In this document: in pieces, positions 9,408-19,929 of the stretch
Position numbering within the stretch: position 1 is the first letter of the stretch
Layout: each line of letters opens with the position of its first letter
Program-made: the position numbers and the translations under genes
Origin: Pseudarthrobacter oxydans
Lineage (GTDB): Bacteria; Actinomycetota; Actinomycetes; Actinomycetales; Micrococcaceae
Length of the DNA: 64,000 bases
Assembly: GCF_013314975.1 (NCBI RefSeq)
Contig: NZ_JABTYH010000008.1
Location: 1 to 64,000 of the forward strand
Direction of reading: 5' to 3'
The notes under the pieces: generated by a model
What the model saw: the letters and a program-made list of their open reading frames with translations, nothing else
The model's database searches: none
What the model was told of the DNA's origin: nothing

Positions 9408-10432
9408 TGGTTCCGCCTCCCTCCACCGAACTGGCCTCCGCAGACCCGGTCCCCGCCGAGGCAGCCCGTGCAGAGCCGGCCAGGGATGCCGCCCCGCCCA
9501 CGGCCATCGACCGCGGCATCACCGACTACCTGCAGCACATGGGAGTGGAGCGCGGCCTGGCGGCCAACACCCTCTCCGCCTACCGGCGGGACCTCACCCG
9601 CTATGCCCGCTACCTCTCGGCGGCGGGCTGCGCGCGCCCGGAGGACATCACCCGCCACCACGTCACGGGATACGTCCGGGCACTGGCTGACGGGTCCGAC
9701 GGCGGTTCCACCCTGGGCGTCAGGTCCGCCGCCAGGACCGTGGTGGCCGTCCGCGGACTCCACAAGTTCTGGGCTTTGGAAGGCTTCACGCCCACGGACC
9801 CCGCCAGCGAAGTCCACCCGCCCATGCCCGGGAAGCGGCTGCCGAAAGCCATCAGCGTGGATGAAGTCACACGGATCCTCGAAGCGGCGGGAACGGACAC
9901 GGCAACAGGGCTGCGCGACCGCGCCCTCCTTGAGTTCCTGTACTCCACCGGAGCAAGGATCAGCGAGGCCGTAGGCCTGGACGTTGACGACATCTCGCTG
10001 GATGCTGAGGCGTCCGGCCCGGCCATCGTGCGGCTCTTCGGCAAGGGTTCCAAGGAGCGGCTCGTGCCCCTCGGCTCCTACGGTGCCAGGGCCCTGGAAG
10101 CATACCTGGTGCGGGGCCGTCCGCTGCTGGCAGCCAAGGGAAAAGGCACCCCGGCGCTGTTCCTGAACGCCCGCGGCGGCCGGATCAGCCGGCAGAGCGC
10201 CTGGACCATCCTGAAGGCGGCGGCCGAAAAGGCGAACATCACCAAGGACGTTTCCCCCCACACCCTCCGGCACTCCTTTGCCACCCACCTGCTCGAAGGC
10301 GGCGCGGACGTCCGCGTGGTCCAGGAGCTGCTGGGCCACGCCTCGGTGACCACCACGCAGGTGTACACCCTGGTCACTGCCGAAACCCTGCGGGAGATCT
10401 ACGCCGCCGCGCATCCCCGGGCGCTGGGCTGA
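9407..10432 (+). CDS. xerD: Site-specific tyrosine recombinase XerD
   Basis: The protein has 341 residues and resolves chromosome dimers at dif with XerC. An extra Pro/Ala-rich stretch of ~30 residues precedes the core-binding SAM-like domain ([20 protein letters not shown]). The catalytic set is visible: Arg in STGARISEA, Lys in FGKGSKER, His and Arg in [11 protein letters not shown], His in LLGHASV and the Tyr nucleophile in TTQVYTLV. The genomic context (pyrG-Nudix upstream, parA-scpAB further downstream) identifies the housekeeping XerD rather than an island integrase. Confidence 0.94.
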   Translation: MVPPPSTELASADPVPAEAARAEPARDAAPPTAIDRGITDYLQHMGVERGLAANTLSAYRRDLTRYARYLSAAGCARPEDITRHHVTGYVRALADGSDGGSTLGVRSAARTVVAVRGLHKFWALEGFTPTDPASEVHPPMPGKRLPKAISVDEVTRILEAAGTDTATGLRDRALLEFLYSTGARISEAVGLDVDDISLDAEASGPAIVRLFGKGSKERLVPLGSYGARALEAYLVRGRPLLAAKGKGTPALFLNARGGRISRQSAWTILKAAAEKANITKDVSPHTLRHSFATHLLEGGADVRVVQELLGHASVTTTQVYTLVTAETLREIYAAAHPRALG

Positions 10433-10434
10433 GC

Positions 10435-10914
10435 ATGGCTGCTGCGGTTTCCCTGTGCTTCCTGCTCCGCGAGGTTGACGGCGTATCCCAGGTGCTGCTG
10501 GGGCTGAAGAAGACAGGGTTTGGGCGCGGAAAGATCGTGGGCATCGGCGGCCACGTGGAACCGGGCGAGAGCGACGCGGAGGCAGCGATCCGCGAGGTGC
10601 GGGAGGAAGCGGACGTCGGGCTCCGCCACGAGGACCTTCGGGACGCCGGGGTCATCCGGTTCGTGTTCCCTGCCAAGCCGGAATGGGACATGCGCACGAG
10701 GCTGTTCACAGCGGTGCGCTGGGACGGCGAGCCCACCGAAAGCCTTGAGATCGCCCCGGCCTGGTTTGAGACCGCAGCCCTGCCCGTTGAGCGGATGTGG
10801 CAGGATGCCGACCACTGGCTGCCGGTGGTGCTGGAAGGCGGGAAGGTCAACATCGTTGTGACCATGGACTACGACAATGAGGCCGTTGCCTCCTCCGAGA
10901 GCCTCCTCTTCTGA
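10435..10914 (+). CDS. Nudix hydrolase, MTH1/MutT-like
   Basis: The protein has 159 residues. LLGLKKTGFGRGKI followed by GGHVEPGE matches the beginning of MTH1-type oxidised purine nucleotide hydrolases, and the Nudix box continues IREVREEADVGL. Like the Nudix gene upstream of xerD, it has EEAD where the consensus has EExG. The probable role is removal of oxidised dNTPs such as 8-oxo-dGTP; the substrate is inferred. It starts 2 bases after xerD and is the last gene before the catabolic block, and converges on prpC. Confidence 0.85.
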   Translation: MAAAVSLCFLLREVDGVSQVLLGLKKTGFGRGKIVGIGGHVEPGESDAEAAIREVREEADVGLRHEDLRDAGVIRFVFPAKPEWDMRTRLFTAVRWDGEPTESLEIAPAWFETAALPVERMWQDADHWLPVVLEGGKVNIVVTMDYDNEAVASSESLLF

Positions 10915-10928
10915 AAACTTCGGGAAAA

Positions 10929-10968
10929 CGACGGCGGCCGGGCCCGCAAGGTGACCTGGCCGCCGTCG
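10929..10968. terminator. Hairpin between convergent Nudix and prpC genes
   Basis: CGACGGCGGCC (10929-10939) pairs with GGCCGCCGTCG (10958-10968) in an 11-bp GC stem with an 18-base loop. It has no strong U tract and could act on both strands. Confidence 0.55.
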
Positions 10969-11004
10969 CGCCTTCCGGCTGGGGCGCCCTGCCCCGCACC
11001 AGCC

Positions 11005-12156
11005 TTAGGACAGGTGCCGCTCCTCCGGGCCGACGTATTCGCTCAGCGGACGGATCAGCGAGTTGGAGTCCAGCTGCTCCATGATGTGCGCCGTCCAGCC
11101 CGTGATCCGGCTGGCGACGAACAGGGGAGTGAACGTCTCGGTGTCAAAGCCCATGAGGTGGTAGGTGGGCCCCGCCGGATAGTCGAGGTTGGGCTTGATG
11201 GCCTTGGCCTCGTCCATGGCAGTCTCGAGGCCCTGGTACAGGCCCAGGAGTTCAGGCCGGCCGTAGTGCGCGATCATCTTGTCCAGGGCCGCCTTCATGG
11301 TGGGCACCCGGGAATCGCCGTGCTTGTACACCCGGTGTCCGAACCCCATCACCTTCTTCTTGTGGGCCAGGGCGTCCTCCATCCAGGCTTTGGCGCGCGC
11401 TGCCGCTTCTTCCAGCGATTCCTCCGGCCGGATGCCGATCTCATCGAAGGTGTGCATGACGGCCTCGTTCGCGCCGCCATGCAGCGGGCCTTTCAGGGCC
11501 CCGATGGCGCCCGTGACCGCTGAATGCAGGTCCGAGAGCGTGGAGGTGATGACCCGTGCCGTGAAGGTCGAGGCGTTAAAGCTGTGTTCGGCGTAAAGGA
11601 TCATGGAAACGTTGAAGGCCTCCACCACTTCCGGCACCTGTTCCTCACCGAAGGCCATCCACAGGAAGTTGGCCGAGTAGCCCAGGTCGTCCCGGGGCGC
11701 TACCGGTTCAACGGGGCGTCCCGCCGCGTGCCGCCGGCGCTGGTCGTAGGCCACCACGGCCGGCATCGCTGCGAACAGGTCCACGGCCTTTGCCATGTTG
11801 GCTTCCCGCGACGAATCACCGGTCAGCGGATGCCTGGCACCCATCACAGAGGCTGCCGTCCGGCAGACATCCATGGGGTGGGCGCTGGTGGGCAGGGCAT
11901 CGACTACCTGCTTGACCACTGGGTCCAAAGCCCGCCCGGCCCGCTCCCGCGCTGTGAATTCGGCCAGCTGGTCCGCGGTGGGCAGCTCCCCGTTCCAGAG
12001 CAGGTACGCGACTTCCTCAAAGCTGCACCGCGCCGCGAGCTCCTGGACCGGGTAGCCACGGTACAGCAGCGAGTTGGTGTCCGGGTTGACCTTCGAGACG
12101 GACGTGTAGTCCACTACGACGCCGGCGAGACCTTTTTTGATGTCCTGTTCAGCCAT
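11005..12156 (-). CDS. prpC: 2-methylcitrate synthase (citrate synthase family)
   Basis: The protein has 383 residues and condenses propionyl-CoA with oxaloacetate. The citrate synthase catalytic residues are visible: His in AEHSFNAS near 190, His in GFGHRVYK near 270, and Asp in NLDYPAGP near 320. The length (~380) and the setting downstream of prpD and prpB favour methylcitrate synthase over the TCA enzyme. It may accept acetyl-CoA too. It is the third metabolic gene of the operon, with a 59-base gap after prpB. Confidence 0.93.
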   Translation of the reverse strand: MAEQDIKKGLAGVVVDYTSVSKVNPDTNSLLYRGYPVQELAARCSFEEVAYLLWNGELPTADQLAEFTARERAGRALDPVVKQVVDALPTSAHPMDVCRTAASVMGARHPLTGDSSREANMAKAVDLFAAMPAVVAYDQRRRHAAGRPVEPVAPRDDLGYSANFLWMAFGEEQVPEVVEAFNVSMILYAEHSFNASTFTARVITSTLSDLHSAVTGAIGALKGPLHGGANEAVMHTFDEIGIRPEESLEEAAARAKAWMEDALAHKKKVMGFGHRVYKHGDSRVPTMKAALDKMIAHYGRPELLGLYQGLETAMDEAKAIKPNLDYPAGPTYHLMGFDTETFTPLFVASRITGWTAHIMEQLDSNSLIRPLSEYVGPEERHLS

Positions 12157-12215
12157 GCTGAAACTCCCTTGTTCCTGTCGCCTTTCGGATGCCGGCCGCG
12201 GCCGGCGGTGGTCCT

Positions 12216-13121
12216 TTAGTGCTTTCCGGGGACCTGGAAATTGAAGACCCCGGTGTCAAAACGGTTGTAGGCCTCGTAGTCCACGAGGTCGTACAGCCGC
12301 GCCCGGGTCAGCATGCTGCCGACCTGTGCCTCCTGCGTTCCCTCAGCCTTGATCGAGTCCAGCGTACGCTCAGCAGCGCCCATGGCACTACGGAGCAGGG
12401 TGACCGGATAAATCACCATGTTCACGCCCACAGCTGCCAGCTGGTCCACCGTGAAGAGGTCGCTCTTTCCAAACTCCGTCATGTTGGCCAGGATGGGCAC
12501 GTCCACGGCATCGCGGATGGCCTGGAACTCGTCCAGGGTGGCCATGGCTTCCGGGAAAACAGCGTCTGCGCCGGCGTCCACGAGTGCTTTTGCCCGGTCC
12601 TGTGCCGCCGCCAGTCCATCCGTGGCGCGGATGTCGGTGCGGGCCATGATCAGGAAGTTGGGGTCGCGGCGGGCGTCCGCAGCAGCGCGGATGCGTTTGG
12701 TGGCGGTGTCCAGGTCCACGACGTTCTTGCCGTCGAGGTGGCCGCAGCGCTTGGGGTTGAACTGGTCTTCGATGTGCAGTCCGGCGAGGCCGGCGTTCTC
12801 GAGTTCCTGCACGGTGCGGGCAACGTTCATTGGTTCGCCGAAGCCGGTGTCCGCATCCACGATGGCGGGCAGGTCCGTCATGCGGGCGATCTGTCCTGCG
12901 CGGGTGGCCACTTCGGTGAGGGTGGTCAGTCCGATGTCCGGCAGGCCGAGGTCGTTGGCCAGCACTGCACCGGAGATATAAACCCCGGCGAAGCCCTTCT
13001 CCTCGATCAGCCGGGCGGAAAGGGGGTTGAACGCGCCGGGGAACTGCTGGATGGTTCCGGAGGCCAGGAGCTCCCGGAACCGGATCCGCTTCTGCTCCGG
13101 CGTGGTCCTGGAATACAGCAT
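12216..13121 (-). CDS. prpB: Methylisocitrate lyase
   Basis: The protein has 301 residues and cleaves 2-methylisocitrate to pyruvate and succinate. It is a PEP mutase/isocitrate lyase superfamily TIM barrel. Visible motifs are GAVLANDLGLPD, the metal-site VDADTGFGEP near residue 90, and the catalytic loop KRCGHLDGK near 125, which is the PrpB signature. The ATG overlaps the prpD stop by one base, so the two are probably coupled. Confidence 0.95.
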   Translation of the reverse strand: MLYSRTTPEQKRIRFRELLASGTIQQFPGAFNPLSARLIEEKGFAGVYISGAVLANDLGLPDIGLTTLTEVATRAGQIARMTDLPAIVDADTGFGEPMNVARTVQELENAGLAGLHIEDQFNPKRCGHLDGKNVVDLDTATKRIRAAADARRDPNFLIMARTDIRATDGLAAAQDRAKALVDAGADAVFPEAMATLDEFQAIRDAVDVPILANMTEFGKSDLFTVDQLAAVGVNMVIYPVTLLRSAMGAAERTLDSIKAEGTQEAQVGSMLTRARLYDLVDYEAYNRFDTGVFNFQVPGKH

Positions 13122-14641
13122 CAGAACAGTCCCTTGGGTGCGGCGGCGAAGTCGATAACGCCGGGGGCAGCGGTGATGTTCAGCTGGTCCAGCTCACCGG
13201 CGGAAAGTTCCGGCAGCCGCTCGGCGGCGGCCAGGAACCGTTCAATCTCGGCTTCCTCCACCAGCCCCGCGGCGAGGGTGCGGAACTTGTTGACGTACTG
13301 GTCCCGTCCGAACGGCCTGGCGCCCAGCGGGTGGGCATCAGCCACGGCAATGTCGTCCTTGATGACCGATCCGTCCGTCAGGGTGATCTCAACGGAACCG
13401 CCGAAGGCCTTCTCTGCAATGTTGAGGGAGTGGTAGCGGCGGGTCCACTCAGGGTCTTCCTCGGTGCTGACCTTCTGCCACAGGTCCACCGTGTCCGGCC
13501 GTCCGGCACGTTCGGGGGAGTAGGAGTCCACGTGGTGCCAGGCGCCATCCTGCAGGGCCACCGTGAAGATGTAGGGGATGGAGTGGTCCAGCGTCTCCCG
13601 GCTGGCCTTGGGATCGTACTTCTGCGGATCGTTGGCGCCGGAGCCGATGACGTAGTGCGTGTGGTGGCTCGTCCTGATCAGGACGGACTTCACGTTGGCC
13701 GGGTCCGTGGCTTCGGGATGTTCACGGTTCAGTTTCCGGGCCAGGTCAATCCAGGCCTGCGCCTGGTACTCGGCGGAGTGTTCCTTGGTGTAGGTGTCCA
13801 GGATGGCGCGCTTTGCTTCCCCGGCCTCCGGCAGCGGCACCATGTAGGAGGCATCCGGGCCGTCCAGCATCCAGGCGATGACGCCGTCTTCACCTTCGTA
13901 GATGGGCACCGGAGAGGTCTGTCCGCGCATGGCCCGGTCTGCGGCCTCGACGGCCATCTTTCCGGCGAACGCCGGGGCGTGCGCCTTCCAGGTGGAGATC
14001 TCGCCCTTGCGGGACTGCCTGGTTGCCGTGGTGGTGTGCAGGGCCTGGCCGACGGACTGGAAAATGGTCTCGACGTCGAGACCCAGGAGTGTGCCGATGC
14101 CTGCGGCTGCCGACGGGCCAAGGTGCGCCACGTGGTCGATCTTGTGCTTGTGCAGGCAGATTGCCTTGACCAGGTTCACCTGGATTTCGTACCCGGTGGT
14201 GATGCCGCGGATGAGGTCCTGTCCGCTGGCACCGGTGTGCTGGGCAACGGCAAGGATGGGCGGGATGTTGTCGCCCGGATGCGAGTAGTCGGCGGCCAGG
14301 AACGTGTCGTGGTAATCCAGTTCCCGCACGGCAACCCCGTTGGCCCACGCCGCCCATTCCGGTGACACGCGCTCGCCGATGCCGAAAACCTTGGCGCCCT
14401 GGCCACCGGTGCTGGGGCCGTGCGCCAGGGCCTGGGCGCGGGCAGCCACAATCGGCCCGCGGTTCAGGGAGGCGATGGCCACCGAGGCGTTGTCGATGAC
14501 ACGGTTGACCACCATGTCGGCCACCTCGGGCGTTACCGCGACGGGGTCGGTGGCAACCTTGGCGATCTTGTAGGCGAGCTGTTCCTCGCGGGGCAGGTTT
14601 TCCTCGCTCCTGTAAACCCGGACGTGGTGTTCCTTAACCAT
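13121..14641 (-). CDS. prpD: 2-methylcitrate dehydratase
   Basis: The protein has 506 residues from the ATG at 14641 ([13 protein letters not shown]); the open frame runs on upstream through gntR but is not coding there. It belongs to the MmgE/PrpD family, with typical pieces such as [21 protein letters not shown] near residue 115 and [13 protein letters not shown] near 215. It dehydrates 2-methylcitrate in the methylcitrate cycle. The start lies inside gntR (8-base overlap), so expression of the enzymes is tied to their regulator. Confidence 0.94.
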   Translation of the reverse strand: MVKEHHVRVYRSEENLPREEQLAYKIAKVATDPVAVTPEVADMVVNRVIDNASVAIASLNRGPIVAARAQALAHGPSTGGQGAKVFGIGERVSPEWAAWANGVAVRELDYHDTFLAADYSHPGDNIPPILAVAQHTGASGQDLIRGITTGYEIQVNLVKAICLHKHKIDHVAHLGPSAAAGIGTLLGLDVETIFQSVGQALHTTTATRQSRKGEISTWKAHAPAFAGKMAVEAADRAMRGQTSPVPIYEGEDGVIAWMLDGPDASYMVPLPEAGEAKRAILDTYTKEHSAEYQAQAWIDLARKLNREHPEATDPANVKSVLIRTSHHTHYVIGSGANDPQKYDPKASRETLDHSIPYIFTVALQDGAWHHVDSYSPERAGRPDTVDLWQKVSTEEDPEWTRRYHSLNIAEKAFGGSVEITLTDGSVIKDDIAVADAHPLGARPFGRDQYVNKFRTLAAGLVEEAEIERFLAAAERLPELSAGELDQLNITAAPGVIDFAAAPKGLF

Positions 14642-15293
14642 GGTGCTCCTTGTGGTGGGGTGTATGCGTGTTCTTGACGTGCGTAAGGCTTCGGTGCAGG
14701 TGGAGGATGGTGGCGGCTTCGGCCAGCCGGGGGTTGCGGGCGGCGATCGCTTCGGCGATGGCTGCGTGCTCTGCTGCTGCGGCCGTGAGCCGCTGCGCAT
14801 CGTCGGCTGCCAGGCGGCGTACGCGCACCAGGTGCACCCGCAGGCCGCGCATGGCCTGCGCCAGGTAGGAGTTGGAGACGGCGGCATCGATGGCGGCGTC
14901 GAGGCGTCCGGCCAGATCGTAGTAGGCATGCCTGCCGGGGTCGCTGCCGTCAATGAGGGCGGGGGCTTCGAGGAGCTCCTTGTGGAGCTGGAGGAAAACA
15001 CCGGGATCACCGCGTTCGGCTGCCAGCGCCGCGGCTTTGCTTTCGAGGGTTTCGCGGAGCTCGAAGAGTTCGTCGATGTCATCGAGCGAAACGTCGGTGA
15101 CGACGACGCCGCGGCTGCCGGCCGTCGTCGTCAGCCCTTCGGCGGTGAGCCGGCTCAGCGCCTCCCGCAGTGGAGTGCGCGAGACACCAAGCCGTTCGGA
15201 CTGTTCCACCTCAGCAAGCACCGTGCCCGGCAGGAGGCGCCACTCGGTGATGTCTTCGCGGAGGGCGGCGTAGGCCCGGTCACTGGCGCGCAT
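14634..15293 (-). CDS. GntR-family (FCD) regulator of the prp genes
   Basis: The protein has 219 residues. The ATG at 15293 has GAAGGAGG upstream; an earlier in-frame ATG at 15344 lies inside the promoter. The N-terminal winged helix shows [15 protein letters not shown] near residue 45. The C-terminal FCD domain carries metal-ligand candidates ([32 protein letters not shown]). FCD regulators bind small organic acids, so methylcitrate or methylisocitrate is a reasonable but untested ligand. It is the first gene of the gntR-prpDBC operon, faces prpE divergently, and two TGTATACA palindromes lie in the shared region, one on its own -10. Confidence 0.88.
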   Translation of the reverse strand: MRASDRAYAALREDITEWRLLPGTVLAEVEQSERLGVSRTPLREALSRLTAEGLTTTAGSRGVVVTDVSLDDIDELFELRETLESKAAALAAERGDPGVFLQLHKELLEAPALIDGSDPGRHAYYDLAGRLDAAIDAAVSNSYLAQAMRGLRVHLVRVRRLAADDAQRLTAAAAEHAAIAEAIAARNPRLAEAATILHLHRSLTHVKNTHTPHHKEHHG

Positions 15294-15323
15294 CGTTGCC
15301 TCCTTCGGTCTTGGACTCCTCCC

Positions 15324-15352
15324 AGTGTATACATGGGGCTCCAATTTGCCAA
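15324..15352 (-). promoter_or_regulatory. gntR-prpDBC promoter with overlapping operator O1
   Basis: On the minus strand TTGGCA (15347-15352) and TACACT (15324-15329) are spaced by exactly 17 bases. The palindrome TGTATACA (15326-15333) covers the -10, as expected for a repressor site. The leader to the gntR start is about 25 bases. Confidence 0.55.
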
Positions 15353-15386
15353 TGAACGGCAGCTAAAACGTGGAATAGCCACATTC

Positions 15387-15396
15387 ATGTATACAA
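15387..15396. promoter_or_regulatory. Second TGTATACA operator, O2
   Basis: TGTATACA (15388-15395) within ATGTATACAA is identical to the core of O1 and lies 62 bp from it, centre to centre. It is 7 bases upstream of the prpE -35. GntR-type regulators often use TnGTnnACnA palindromes, which this fits. Confidence 0.6.
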
Positions 15397-15402
15397 AAAC
15401 CC

Positions 15403-15432
15403 TTGTTTCGCCGTCGGGCTCCCGGCTAACAT
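15403..15432 (+). promoter_or_regulatory. Candidate prpE promoter
   Basis: TTGTTT (15403-15408) and TAACAT (15427-15432) are spaced by 18 bases, giving a leader of about 30 bases before the ATG at 15469. Confidence 0.45.
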
Positions 15433-15468
15433 GGCGTCTACACAACGTCGTGGATGGGAAGCACTTTC

Positions 15469-17367
<1,899 letters not shown>

Positions 17368-17404
17368 CAGCGGACGGAGCCAGTGGCCCGAGTCAGCGGC
17401 CGGG

Positions 17405-18118
17405 TTAGCGCCCGCTCCAGCGGTACTCGTTTTCCGGCCGGCCCGGTGTTCCGTAGCGGGCAGTCCTGGAGACGGTGCCGGCGTCCGCCAGGTACTCGAG
17501 GTAACGGCGTGCGGTGACGCGGGACATGCCGAGTGCGTCCATGACTTCCGTGGCGGATACGGCGTCGCTCTGTTGCCTGACGAACTCCTGCACTGAGCCC
17601 AGCGTGGAAGCGGAGAGGCCTTTGGGCAGGGGAAGTTCCGACGGCGCCCGCAGGCTTGCGAAGGCCTGGTCCACTTCGCTTTGGGACGCTCCGGCCTTTC
17701 CGGAGCCGGCGTTCGGGCCTGCGAGCTGCTGCCGGAACTGCCGGTAGCTTTCCAGCTTGTCGGCGAACGTGGCGAACGTAAACGGCTTGATCAGGTACTG
17801 AACCACGCCAATGGCCACGGCGCTCCGCACGATCGCCAGCTCCCGGACCGCTGTGATGGCGATGATGTCCGCGAGGATGCCGGCCGCCCGCATCCGCCTG
17901 GCGATATCCAGGCCGTGGAGGTCCGGCAGGTTCATGTCCAGGAGGACGAGTTCCACCGGGTTGCCCGCCGCCGAGAGCTCACCGAGCAGCCGAAGGGCGG
18001 ACTGGCCGTCCGGCGCGCTTCCGGCCAGCTCAAAACCCGGCAGCCGCCCGATGTAGGCTGCGTGCGCCGCCGACGCGATGGCCTCGTCCTCAACGACGAG
18101 GACCCGGATGTTGCTCAC
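17405..18118 (-). CDS. Response regulator, CitB/DcuR type
   Basis: The protein has 237 residues with a GTG start overlapping the kinase stop (GTGA). The receiver domain (residues 1-120) shows the acidic pair VVEDE, phospho-acceptor Asp61 in VLLDMNLPD, and the conserved Lys in YLIKPF. The C-terminal half has a helix-turn-helix of the CitB/DcuR kind (SATEVMDALGMSRVTARRYLEYL). It probably activates the neighbouring dctA when C4-dicarboxylates are present. Confidence 0.9.
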   Translation of the reverse strand: MSNIRVLVVEDEAIASAAHAAYIGRLPGFELAGSAPDGQSALRLLGELSAAGNPVELVLLDMNLPDLHGLDIARRMRAAGILADIIAITAVRELAIVRSAVAIGVVQYLIKPFTFATFADKLESYRQFRQQLAGPNAGSGKAGASQSEVDQAFASLRAPSELPLPKGLSASTLGSVQEFVRQQSDAVSATEVMDALGMSRVTARRYLEYLADAGTVSRTARYGTPGRPENEYRWSGR

Positions 18119-19749
18119 GGTGTGTGCTCCTTTTGCGGGGACGCTGCTGCGGGAAGGAATACCTCGAATTTCGCTCCGCGCCGTCCGTTAATGGTCAGGG
18201 TACCGCCCAGCCGCTGCACTGCCTGCCGGACCAGGGCCAGCCCGATGCCCCGGCCGCCGGGCCCGGAAGGCTTGGTACTGAAGCCGTGGCGGAAGATGCT
18301 GTCCGCGGCCTGCGCGTCCAGGGCGGCGCCGGAATCGTGGACGGCGATGTCCAGCCCCTCCTCATCCGACTCCACTGTCAGCTCCACCCGCCGGGGCGGG
18401 GGAGCGTCCGCAGCCGCATCGATGGCGTTATCCAGCAGGTTTCCCAGGATAGTCACCAGGTCCTGCACAGCCACTCCCGCCACCGTACCGGAACCCAGCG
18501 TGGCAACATCGAGCTGGACCCCGCGTTCGTGGGCTTCAGCCACCTTGCCCATCACCAGCGCACCCAGGACAGGTTCATCAACGGAGCTGACCATGTCATC
18601 CGTCAGCTGCTGGCTGAGTTCCAGGTCCCGGGTGGCGAAGTCCAGTGCTTCCTGCGTCCGGCCCAGCTCCAGGAGCGAGACCATGGTGTGGAGCCTGTTG
18701 GCGTGTTCATGGGTCTGGGCGCGGAGGGCACCGGAGAGGGTCCGCATAGTTTCGAGTTCGTTGCCCAGGGCCTCAATTTCGGTACGGTCCCGCAGCGTGG
18801 CCACCGTACCGTACACGGGCGTCCTGCCCCGGGTTCCCGAGGAATCGGGCGCCCTGGCCGGCCCCTGGTTGACCACCAGCACCCGGGAACCGGTAAGGAT
18901 GATCTCGTCATTGGCCGGCCGGCCGGACTCGAAGAGGTCCCGGAGCTCCTCCTCGAGCGGCAGCTCCGCCAGCGACGGCGGCCTGGTGGGGTCCTTGCTC
19001 CCGGCACCTTCGAGGCCCAGCAGTTCTGCCGCCTGGTCGTTGTACATCACCACCCGGCCCTTCGTGTCAATCAGGATCAGGCCTTCGCGCACCGAGTGCA
19101 GGACGGATTCGTAGTAGGCGAACAGCTGCGAGAGCTGCTCAGGACCCCAGCCCCGGGTCACCCGGCGAAGGTACCGGCCCAGAAGCCAGGACGCCAGTGA
19201 ACCGCCCACCAGCAGGGCAAGGCCAATCGACAGCAGGGCGGGCAGGCGTCCCGCGAACGCAACATCCACCGTGCGGACCGTGACGCCCACCGCCACCAGC
19301 GCCTTTACCTCACCCGCTTCATCCTTGACCGGGACAATGGTCCGCACTGACGGGCCCAGTGTCCCCGCCGTCACTTCGGTGAGCTGCCCACCCTGCAGTG
19401 CAGCGTCGATGGAGCCGATATACGGCCGGCCGATTTCCTCGTCCCGCGGATGGGTCCACCGGGTGCGGTCCGGCGCCATGATGGTGACGAAGTCGACGTC
19501 GGCCCCTGCCATGACGTCCCTGGCGTAGGGCTGCAGCGTCGTGGTCGGGTCCGGGCTTGAGGCCGCCTCAAGCACCAGCGGGCTGGCCGCGATGGCAGCG
19601 GCGATCCCCGCCATCCGCTGGCCGGCCTCGTCGTAGGTGCGGTCACGGGCATCAACAAAGGTGGCCGAACCGACGACGGCGAGAAACACCACCACAATCA
19701 GCAGGTTCGCCACGAAGAGCCGGCGGGCGATACTCCAGGGGTGGATCAC
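18115..19749 (-). CDS. Sensor histidine kinase, CitA/DcuS type
   Basis: The protein has 544 residues from the GTG at 19749, which has GGGAGG 5 bases upstream; longer versions starting at 19779 or 19818 lack a ribosome site and would cover a CRP-like operator. The order is: TM1 (residues about 12-32), a periplasmic sCache/PAS-type sensor, TM2 near 185, a cytoplasmic PAS with YNDQAAELLGLEG, a dimerisation helix with HEHANRLHTM, and an HATPase_c domain with NLLDNAIDAA and GRGIGLALV. The family senses extracellular citrate or C4-dicarboxylates. It faces dctA divergently. Confidence 0.88.
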   Translation of the reverse strand: MIHPWSIARRLFVANLLIVVVFLAVVGSATFVDARDRTYDEAGQRMAGIAAAIAASPLVLEAASSPDPTTTLQPYARDVMAGADVDFVTIMAPDRTRWTHPRDEEIGRPYIGSIDAALQGGQLTEVTAGTLGPSVRTIVPVKDEAGEVKALVAVGVTVRTVDVAFAGRLPALLSIGLALLVGGSLASWLLGRYLRRVTRGWGPEQLSQLFAYYESVLHSVREGLILIDTKGRVVMYNDQAAELLGLEGAGSKDPTRPPSLAELPLEEELRDLFESGRPANDEIILTGSRVLVVNQGPARAPDSSGTRGRTPVYGTVATLRDRTEIEALGNELETMRTLSGALRAQTHEHANRLHTMVSLLELGRTQEALDFATRDLELSQQLTDDMVSSVDEPVLGALVMGKVAEAHERGVQLDVATLGSGTVAGVAVQDLVTILGNLLDNAIDAAADAPPPRRVELTVESDEEGLDIAVHDSGAALDAQAADSIFRHGFSTKPSGPGGRGIGLALVRQAVQRLGGTLTINGRRGAKFEVFLPAAASPQKEHTP

Positions 19750-19820
19750 GTGTGCCTCCCGCGCCGTTCCGGACGCCATCCGTAGAAACCATGTGCGCCG
19801 CGACCAATATGAACGCAACG

Positions 19821-19834
19821 GTGAGCTGGGTCAC
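19821..19834. promoter_or_regulatory. CRP/GlxR-like operator between dctS and dctA
   Basis: GTGA (19821-19824), six bases, then TCAC (19831-19834) is a perfect GTGA-N6-TCAC core. The flanking bases are G on both sides rather than T and A. It lies in the 180-base divergent region, about 96 bases before the dctA ATG. Confidence 0.5.
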
Positions 19835-19929
19835 GGCGTGCCCAATGATGGATATCACACCGGAGGACGCGTTGAGCCCAGAGAATGTGCCGCAGCGTCT
19901 ATCAGATTATCCATATAAGGAGACACATC

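Noticed and set aside
9407..10432. Integrase of a genomic island next to tRNA-Pro
   Set aside because: The recombinase is housekeeping XerD by motifs and context. It is 19 kb from the tRNA, and no attachment repeat of the tRNA 3' end was noticed.
14642..15082. Extended prpD frame reaching back through gntR
   Set aside because: The GntR frame on the same strand has clear domains and a strong ribosome site. PrpD starts naturally at MVKEHH.
19750..19818. Longer dctS starting at 19779 or 19818
   Set aside because: Neither start has a ribosome site, and the extension would cover the intergenic CRP-like site. GTG 19749 has GGGAGG at good spacing.
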